DNA of 10,671 bases. It comes from 1-14-0-20-39-34 sp043800545 (GTDB taxonomy: Bacteria; Patescibacteriota; Patescibacteriia; Magasanikbacterales; UBA922). The notes under the pieces were generated by a model that ran no database searches, was not told the DNA's origin, and saw nothing but the letters and a program-made list of their open reading frames with translations. The DNA is taken from positions 1 to 10,671 of the forward strand of contig JAZDMW010000012.1 of the NCBI GenBank assembly GCA_043800545.1, given 5' to 3'. The position numbers and the translations under genes were made by a program. Below are positions 7,236 through 10,671 of this stretch, one piece after another (positions within the stretch are counted from its first letter, which is position 1; each line of letters begins with the position of its first letter).

Positions 7236-7337
7236 CTTCATTCACAGCGCTTACGGGCTTACCCGGGAAATTCTACTTTCTAATGATTTCTTTTTCCAGC
7301 TCGTGGTTGATTGCCACTCAATTGCTTTTGTAATTGT
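7177..7337 (-). ncRNA. T-box riboswitch (tRNA-Ile sensing leader of ileS)
   Basis: The minus strand carries the T-box core AAATAGGGTGGTACCGT (7231-7215), matching the classical AGGGUGGNACCG consensus. The acceptor-binding bulge reads UGGU, complementary to an ACCA tRNA end and hence to a discriminator A, as expected for tRNA-Ile. A candidate specifier triplet AUC (Ile) lies at 7287-7285 after GAA. A CGGG/CCCG hairpin at 7254-7265 is a likely stem III. The AGGG of the T-box also forms part of the terminator arm, so the terminated and antiterminated folds exclude each other. Uncharged tRNA-Ile should stabilise the antiterminator and allow ileS expression. The region before the T-box is only about 105 bases from the predicted start, shorter than typical Gram-positive leaders, implying a reduced Stem I. 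The specifier assignment is inference. Confidence 0.92.
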
Positions 7338-7343
7338 ATGAGT

Positions 7344-7372
7344 AGTTTATCCAAAAAAAGAATTTTTGTCAA
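7344..7372 (-). promoter_or_regulatory. Predicted promoter of the ileS operon
   Basis: On the minus strand TTGACA (7372-7367, perfect), a 17-base spacer and TAAACT (7349-7344, 4/6). Transcription should begin near 7337, just before the T-box leader. The -35 lies seven bases beyond the terminator stem of the upstream gene. Confidence 0.65.
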
Positions 7373-7374
7373 AT

Positions 7375-7401
7375 GAAAAGACCCTTGTTTTTTCAAGGGT
7401 C
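7375..7401 (-). terminator. Terminator overlapping the end of the 7393-7974 gene
   Basis: A perfect 8-bp stem, GACCCTTG (7380-7387) and CAAGGGTC (7394-7401), with a six-base loop, followed on the minus strand by CTTTTC. The first arm contains the last codons of the gene (Asp, Pro) and most of its TGA stop. The U-tract is short, so it may be leaky. Confidence 0.65.
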
Positions 7402-7974
7402 GGGTGGGTGCAAAATATGGTGGGCTTTAGGAGTGAAGCGGAAGTGGTGCTGATTTCCCATGATCGGAACAAGCACAGGCTCAACAATCTCTTGAATAAC
7501 CCCAAACGCAGTTACTATCTGTTGAATATCCGGGTTCGGGTCAGAAAGTTCATTCCGAGCAAATACTGTTTTCCTCCCAGGTCTGAAAAACAGTTCTCTC
7601 AACAAATCCATATTCCTTTCTCTGGTCTTCCGAGTGCTCGAAATAAACTCCTCGGATGATCCACTGTGCAAAAAATGCACGAGCTCAAAATACGAATCAT
7701 CGTGAAAAACATACTCGGAAGCACCCAACCGGATATTGTTCTCATCCATTGTGAGACGAGGGACGAGAGAGATGACGGAGAGGTGAAGACATTTGGAAAC
7801 CAAATTCCTCCAATACTCCTCAGAAAAGTGTTCGTCCTGGAACCACTCATCGAACCTGTCAGCGAGTTTTCTCGCGAGGTCAAGCATGGTAAAAACCTGC
7901 AACCTCCTCAGAATTCTCATGCCCTCCTGTTCTTTGTCACTGAAAGAAATTCCATTGACCATGTGATCGCCCAT
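7393..7974 (-). CDS. Hypothetical protein, possibly winged-helix-like N-terminus
   Basis: I do not recognise this 193-residue protein. The N-terminal part has a helix-turn-helix-like series (QEGMRILRRLQVFTMLDLAR at 16-35, then a second helix around SEEYWRNLVSKCLHL) followed by a strand-like stretch (IRLGASEYVF at 80-89), loosely resembling a winged helix; this is inference. A charged helical middle (about 110-135, STRKTRERNMDLLRELFF) and a His/Pro-rich tail (HHILHPPDP) follow. No signal peptide or membrane segment. The ATG at 7974 is chosen because GGGGAGGG lies four bases upstream. GC content and codon choice (CTC, CGG, GAG) exceed those of the core genes. It has its own promoter and terminator and is divergent from the small gene at 8114. 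Confidence 0.82.
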   Translation of the reverse strand: MGDHMVNGISFSDKEQEGMRILRRLQVFTMLDLARKLADRFDEWFQDEHFSEEYWRNLVSKCLHLSVISLVPRLTMDENNIRLGASEYVFHDDSYFELVHFLHSGSSEEFISSTRKTRERNMDLLRELFFRPGRKTVFARNELSDPNPDIQQIVTAFGVIQEIVEPVLVPIMGNQHHFRFTPKAHHILHPPDP

Positions 7975-8004
7975 GACACCCTCCCCACAGGTTGTTTCTC
8001 TCAG

Positions 8005-8033
8005 ATTACATCACAAAAGAACAATTTTGTCAA
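8005..8033 (-). promoter_or_regulatory. Promoter of the 7393-7974 gene
   Basis: On the minus strand TTGACA (8033-8028, perfect), a 17-base spacer and TGTAAT (8010-8005, 5/6). Predicted start near 7998, giving a leader of about 24 bases that includes the GGGGAGGG SD. Best-scoring promoter by eye in the window, and its -35 is half of an inverted repeat. Confidence 0.75.
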
Positions 8034-8059
8034 TGAATCAGTTGTATTGTTGACAAAAT
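8024..8059. repeat. Inverted repeat embracing two divergent -35 elements
   Basis: ATTTTGTCAA (8024-8033) and TTGACAAAAT (8050-8059) are perfect 10-bp inverted copies separated by 16 bases. Each contains the TTGACA -35 hexamer of one of the two divergent genes. The centre-to-centre spacing is 26 bases. It could be a shared operator, or simply two good -35 elements followed by the same AAAAT by chance. Confidence 0.7.
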
Positions 8060-8077
8060 GCTTAAATGATGTTAATT
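8050..8077 (+). promoter_or_regulatory. Possible promoter of the small gene at 8114
   Basis: A perfect -35 TTGACA (8050-8055) is followed after 16 bases by TTAATT (8072-8077), only a 3/6 match. A better hexamer, TATACT (8078-8083), is too far away (22 bases). A weak or regulated promoter is plausible. Confidence 0.35.
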
Positions 8078-8113
8078 TATACTGTCCAAACAATACGAAG
8101 GAGAAGATTCATC

Positions 8114-8293
8114 ATGAGGGATAAAAAAAGAAAAGGGATTGTCAGAGAACTTACTGTCTTGGAAAGGTTGTACAACCTTGCAGTGTTGTGGAGAGACCAA
8201 CAACCCACAGATGAAGTCATCCAGGCGATTCAGGAACTGAGGAACCGTATTCAAATGCTCAGAGACGCACTCGAACCACCACATACACAATAA
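8114..8293 (+). CDS. Small basic helical hypothetical protein
   Basis: A 59-residue protein with a basic N-terminus (MRDKKRKGIVREL) and two helix-forming stretches (LERLYNLAVLWRDQ and EVIQAIQELRNRIQMLRDAL) whose spaced Leu/Ile residues suggest a short coiled coil or helical hairpin. No known family, no membrane segment. ATG 8114 is preferred over the upstream in-frame ATG at 8066 because AAGGAG (8098-8103) lies ten bases before it and the upstream start would fall within the promoter region. It is transcribed away from the 7393-7974 gene and ends in its own hairpins. The basic start and small size would suit a nucleic-acid-binding or partner protein, but nothing in the sequence proves this. 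Confidence 0.72.
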   Translation: MRDKKRKGIVRELTVLERLYNLAVLWRDQQPTDEVIQAIQELRNRIQMLRDALEPPHTQ

Positions 8294-8303
8294 ACCCACC
8301 TTC

Positions 8304-8356
8304 TGCCGATTTCATATCGGCACCCCCAAAAGAACATCACCCTGTGGTGTTTTTTT
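8304..8356 (+). terminator. Tandem hairpins terminating the small gene
   Basis: First hairpin: TGCCGAT (8304-8310), loop TTCAT, ATCGGCA (8316-8322), with no U-tract. Second: ACATCAC (8334-8340), loop CCT, GTGGTGT (8344-8350) with one G-U pair, directly followed by a run of T to 8356. The second is a standard intrinsic terminator. The rpiB -35 begins two bases later. Confidence 0.8.
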
Positions 8357-8357
8357 G

Positions 8358-8386
8358 TTGAGTAAAAACCGAAACACAGGTATAAT
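8358..8386 (+). promoter_or_regulatory. Promoter of rpiB-rpe
   Basis: TTGAGT (8358-8363, 4/6), a 17-base spacer and a perfect TATAAT (8381-8386). Predicted start near 8393, giving a leader of about 21 bases with no SD before ATG 8414. Confidence 0.75.
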
Positions 8387-8413
8387 ATATGAGTAATTGT
8401 AATATACTCTTTT

Positions 8414-8866
8414 ATGTACGAAGGAAAAATATATATCGCCTCAGATCACGGAGGATACCAACTCAAAAAAAGAATTGTCCGTTATATAGAAAATGAACTC
8501 ATGAGCGAAGTGGAAGATATGGGTCCCCACGAATATATGGAAAACGATGATTATCCAGATTATGTAATTCCCCTTGCAAAAAAAGTTGCTGGAGAAAATG
8601 CACGAGGAATTGTCATTTGCTCCAATGGAATTGGTGTATGTATTGCAACAAATAAAGTAAAAAATATCCGTGCAGGAATTGGATATAACATGATGGCAGC
8701 AGAAACCATGATGCAAGATGATAATACAAATATTCTTTGTCTTGCAGCAAAAGGTCTTACAGAAGACCATGCTTTGTCTGTTGTAAAAATCTGGTTAGAC
8801 ACTCCTTTTTCCGAGGCAGAAAGACATATACGAAGACTTGAAAAAATTCATGCACTTGAATCATAA
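8414..8866 (+). CDS. rpiB: Ribose-5-phosphate isomerase B
   Basis: Interconverts ribose 5-phosphate and ribulose 5-phosphate in the non-oxidative pentose phosphate pathway; family members act as cytosolic dimers or tetramers. The 150-residue length is typical of the RpiB/LacAB fold. Seen motifs are ASDHGG (9-14), DDYPDYV (45-51) before the first catalytic loop, GIVICSNGIG (65-74) with Cys69 at the catalytic cysteine position, ATNKVKNIRAG (78-88) as the phosphate/substrate loop, and ERHIRRLEKI (136-145) near the C-terminus. The usual GTGIG is SNGIG here, and HND is replaced by DDN at 102-104, both modest changes. It is the first gene of an operon with rpe, three bases downstream. Allose-6-phosphate or LacAB-type activity is the alternative, but the rpe neighbour favours ribose. 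Confidence 0.93.
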   Translation: MYEGKIYIASDHGGYQLKKRIVRYIENELMSEVEDMGPHEYMENDDYPDYVIPLAKKVAGENARGIVICSNGIGVCIATNKVKNIRAGIGYNMMAAETMMQDDNTNILCLAAKGLTEDHALSVVKIWLDTPFSEAERHIRRLEKIHALES

Positions 8867-8869
8867 CTT

Positions 8870-9511
8870 ATGATTGTCCCCGCAATTCTTGCATACAATA
8901 AACAGGCATTCCAAAAATATATTCATCACCTGGAAAAGCATACAAAATACATCCAAATAGATATTACAGATGGTAAATTTGTTGCGAGTAAAACTTGGAA
9001 CAATGTGAGACAAATAAAAAAAATGCTTCCGAAAGATCTTAAAATTGAAATTCATCTCATGGTAAAAAATCCAGAAAAGTATGCAAGAAAATGGAAAAAA
9101 ATACCACAACTTGAAACGATTATTTTTCACAGTGAGGCTGTAAAAAATATTACAAAAACCGTGAGGAAATTAAAAAAATACAAAAAACATATTATTGTAG
9201 CCATCAATCCTGAGGTACATATAAAAACACTTTTTCCAGTTCTCCGACACATAGATGGTGTACAATTTATGACCGTATTTCCGGGAAAACAGGGGCAGAT
9301 ATTCCTACAACCGGTTGTTGAGAAGATAGAAAATTTCCATGAAAAATTTCCAGAAGTCGCCATCTCTGCTGATGGAGGTATAAATGAAAAAAATATACCA
9401 TCTCTCAAAAAAGCTGGCGTAACAAAATTTTGCATTGGGAGTGGAATACTGCATGGGGATGTGAAAAAGAATTATCTAAAAATGGAAAAAGCATTAAAAA
9501 ACAGAAAATAA
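8870..9511 (+). CDS. rpe: Ribulose-phosphate 3-epimerase family protein
   Basis: By family, interconverts ribulose 5-phosphate and xylulose 5-phosphate on a TIM barrel with a metal at the active site. The 213 residues show the expected order: PAILAYN (4-10), IQIDITDG (28-35), IEIHLMVKNP (59-68), GVQFMTVFPGKQGQIF (130-145) and ISADGGINEKN (165-175), ending in a phosphate-binding IGSGIL (189-194). Retained are Asp31, His62 and Asp168. However, the first metal-ligand His of the usual IHIDVMDG is Gln29, and the conserved Ser of PSIL is Ala5. The barrel and phosphate site are convincing; full epimerase activity is less so. Lys-rich composition suits the AT-rich genome. It follows rpiB after three bases, probably translationally coupled, with no SD. 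Its last codons form part of the terminator. Confidence 0.85.
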   Translation: MIVPAILAYNKQAFQKYIHHLEKHTKYIQIDITDGKFVASKTWNNVRQIKKMLPKDLKIEIHLMVKNPEKYARKWKKIPQLETIIFHSEAVKNITKTVRKLKKYKKHIIVAINPEVHIKTLFPVLRHIDGVQFMTVFPGKQGQIFLQPVVEKIENFHEKFPEVAISADGGINEKNIPSLKKAGVTKFCIGSGILHGDVKKNYLKMEKALKNRK

Positions 9512-9524
9512 AATTCTGTTTTTT
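9496..9524 (+). terminator. Terminator of rpiB-rpe overlapping the rpe stop
   Basis: AAAAAACAGAA (9496-9506) pairs with TTCTGTTTTTT (9514-9524) around a seven-base loop, ending in a T-tract. The first arm lies inside the last rpe codons and the TAA stop falls in the loop. Confidence 0.75.
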
Positions 9525-9536
9525 ATTTATCCCCAA

Positions 9537-9565
9537 TTGACGGTCCCCTTTGCTCCTGGTATATT
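9537..9565 (+). promoter_or_regulatory. Promoter of the thioredoxin-reductase-like gene
   Basis: TTGACG (9537-9542, 5/6), a 17-base spacer and TATATT (9560-9565, 5/6) preceded by TG at 9557-9558 (extended -10). Predicted start near 9572, a leader of about 20 bases, no SD before ATG 9592. Confidence 0.75.
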
Positions 9566-9591
9566 TCGTACATAAATATAACTCATACTTT

Positions 9592-10548
9592 ATGCTCGAC
9601 CTTGTTATTATCGGTGCTGCTGCCGCCGGTTCATCTGCTGCTATTTATGCTGCAAGAAGAAATTTGAATTTTATTATTATTACAAAAGATATTGGAGGTG
9701 AAGTCGCTCTCTCTGGTGAAGTAGAAAACTGGCCAGGAATCCAAAAAATTTCTTGTTTTGAGCTTGCAAAAAATTTTGAGGACCATGTAAAATCCTACGG
9801 AGTAAAGATCGAAGAAGGATATGAGGTAATCTCCATAAAACAAGAAAAAAATTATCATATTGTAACAGCAAAAAATGTTCTTGGGGAAGAAAAACAATTT
9901 GAAACCATTGCTGTTGTCGTTGCAAGTGGTATTCATCCAAGACATTTGAATATCCCAGGAGAAAAAGAATTTAGAGGTAAAGGAGTTACTTATTGCACTG
10001 TATGTGATGGACCATTTTTTAAAGGAAAAATTACAGCAACTATTGGATCTGGAAATTCTGCTCTTGAATCTGCTCTCATGCTTGGCACCATGGTCACAAA
10101 AGGATACGTACTGACCAAATATGATAATACTCCAGAGGATAAAGGCGGTTTTCCAAAAGGAGAAAATATTCTTATTGATAAAGTAAAAAAACTCCAAAAT
10201 ATTGAAATTCTGTACAATACAGATATTACAGAAATTATTGGAAATACTTTTGTAGAAAAAATTACATATACCGATAAAAAAACAGGAGAAACACACGAAC
10301 TCGAAACAAATGGTGTTATGATTCATGCAGGTCTCGTGCCAAATTCTGACTTTGTAACCTGTGGCACGAAAACTCCAGCTAAAGAACTTGAAATAGACAT
10401 ACGATGCAAAACAAGTTGCCCTGGTGTATTTGCTGCAGGTGATGTGACAAACATCCCTTACAAACAAATATCCATTTCTGCTGGGCAGGGTGCTATTGCA
10501 GCACTTTCTGCGATCGATTATATTAATAAATGGAGACTGGAAGAATAA
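9592..10548 (+). CDS. trxB: Thioredoxin reductase-like FAD/NAD(P)-dependent disulfide oxidoreductase
   Basis: Transfers electrons from a pyridine nucleotide through FAD and a redox disulfide to a thioredoxin-type partner. The 318 residues show the FAD-binding motif GAAAAGSSAAIYAARR (8-23), active-site CTVCDG (135-140), the nucleotide-binding motif IGSGNSALES (151-160) and the second FAD motif GVFAAGDVTNIPYKQ (278-292). The HRR-type residues that usually bind the NADPH 2'-phosphate are missing after the nucleotide site (around 171-190). Together with PYKQISISAGQGA near the end, this resembles the reductase domain of AhpF, so NADH may be the donor. The AhpF N-terminal domain is absent, so this is a stand-alone enzyme. 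ATG 9592 gives the natural N-terminus MLDLVIIGA; a TTG at 9550 would precede the -10. Single-gene unit with clear promoter and terminator. Confidence 0.92.
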   Translation: MLDLVIIGAAAAGSSAAIYAARRNLNFIIITKDIGGEVALSGEVENWPGIQKISCFELAKNFEDHVKSYGVKIEEGYEVISIKQEKNYHIVTAKNVLGEEKQFETIAVVVASGIHPRHLNIPGEKEFRGKGVTYCTVCDGPFFKGKITATIGSGNSALESALMLGTMVTKGYVLTKYDNTPEDKGGFPKGENILIDKVKKLQNIEILYNTDITEIIGNTFVEKITYTDKKTGETHELETNGVMIHAGLVPNSDFVTCGTKTPAKELEIDIRCKTSCPGVFAAGDVTNIPYKQISISAGQGAIAALSAIDYINKWRLEE

Positions 10549-10558
10549 CAAATCAAAG

Positions 10559-10581
10559 AACAGCCGAAAGGCTGTTTTTTT
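10559..10581 (+). terminator. Terminator of the thioredoxin-reductase-like gene
   Basis: A perfect 7-bp stem, AACAGCC/GGCTGTT (10559-10565 with 10570-10576), with a GAAA tetraloop and a following T-run to 10581. Textbook intrinsic terminator, ten bases after the stop codon. Confidence 0.92.
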
Positions 10582-10582
10582 A

Positions 10583-10611
10583 TTGTGAATAACAAATAAT
10601 TTTGATATACT
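10583..10611 (+). promoter_or_regulatory. Promoter of the gene starting at 10643
   Basis: TTGTGA (10583-10588, 4/6), a 17-base spacer and TATACT (10606-10611, 5/6) preceded by TG at 10603-10604 (extended -10). Start near 10618, a leader of about 25 bases, no SD. Confidence 0.7.
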
Positions 10612-10642
10612 ACAAGTACTTACAAACTCTAGCCTGTCACTT

Positions 10643-10671
10643 ATGTTTGACCTCATCACCATTGGAGATGC
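10643..10671 (+). CDS. Start of a probable PfkB-family carbohydrate kinase (partial)
   Basis: Only the first nine codons and part of the tenth are in the window, reading MFDLITIGD and then Ala or similar. This beta strand followed by Ile-Gly-Asp/Glu is the usual N-terminus of PfkB/ribokinase-family sugar kinases, and it is preceded by a good promoter. With rpiB and rpe nearby, a sugar or nucleoside kinase would fit. Flavoproteins and other Rossmann-like proteins can begin similarly, so the family call rests on little sequence. Confidence 0.5.

Noticed and set aside
8066..8113. ATG 8066 as the start of the small gene
   Set aside because: It falls between the -35 and the proposed -10, whereas ATG 8114 has a proper AAGGAG upstream.
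9550..9591. Upstream TTG start adding 14 residues to the thioredoxin-reductase-like protein
   Set aside because: The TTG lies between the predicted -35 and -10 elements and has no SD, and the family normally begins right at the FAD-binding strand.
9631..10662. 343-codon open frame on the minus strand opposite the thioredoxin-reductase-like gene
   Set aside because: It is Phe/Cys/Ser-rich and lies wholly antisense to a gene with clear catalytic motifs, promoter and terminator. It is a compositional shadow.
1..10671. CRISPR arrays, tRNA or rRNA genes, insertion sequences, phage attachment sites
   Set aside because: No regularly spaced direct repeats, no cloverleaf-like sequence, no transposase motifs and no terminal inverted repeats were found on either strand by reading.
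1..10671. Use of UGA as a sense codon (code 25)
   Set aside because: All conserved proteins read full length with standard stops, and TGA ends the gene at 7393 in a plausible place next to its terminator.

Overview
The window reads as a chromosomal segment of a small-genome, AT-rich bacterium. The most likely source is the Candidate Phyla Radiation (Patescibacteria, Parcubacteria-like). That placement is inferred from the tight gene packing, the style of the proteins, and small hypothetical families I associate with such genomes; it is not proven. Every major frame reads through without internal TGA, and TGA is used as a stop once (the gene at 7393-7974), so the standard bacterial code fits. 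The UGA=Gly code of Gracilibacteria/Absconditabacteria does not.

Layout. (1) 1-2460, minus strand: an operon read right to left. It holds an M17 leucyl aminopeptidase (pepA), ruvA, and a membrane-anchored or secreted hypothetical protein that runs off the left edge. The spacings are 1 and 22 bases. (2) 2461-3300, minus strand: a conspicuously GC-rich hypothetical gene with its own promoter, a roughly 190-base structured leader, a good Shine-Dalgarno (SD) and a terminator. (3) 3320-4000, plus strand: a monocistronic NadR-like P-loop kinase/ATPase followed by a two-hairpin terminator. (4) 4002-7372, minus strand: ileS, a eukaryote-like (type 2) isoleucyl-tRNA synthetase, controlled by a T-box leader. 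A 65-codon hypothetical gene is coupled behind it. (5) 7375-8356: a second accessory island. Two divergently transcribed hypothetical genes face away from a short intergenic region whose two -35 hexamers lie in a 10-bp inverted repeat. (6) 8358-9524, plus strand: rpiB and rpe, two isomerases of the non-oxidative pentose phosphate pathway, as an operon. (7) 9537-10581, plus strand: a thioredoxin-reductase-like flavoprotein with AhpF-like features. (8) 10583 to the end: promoter and first codons of a probable PfkB-family sugar kinase.

How it fits together. Most of the window is housekeeping: protein turnover, recombination, tRNA charging, pentose phosphate flux and thiol redox. Nearly every transcription unit has a recognisable sigma70-type promoter (17-base spacers or an extended -10) and its own hairpin terminator, some overlapping the last codons of the gene. 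Apart from ileS, the core genes lack SD sequences, whereas the accessory genes carry strong ones. The best candidates for something undescribed are the compact T-box upstream of a type 2 IleRS, the GC-rich orphan with a structured leader, the divergent pair around 8040, and an Rpe-like protein that has lost a metal-ligand histidine.
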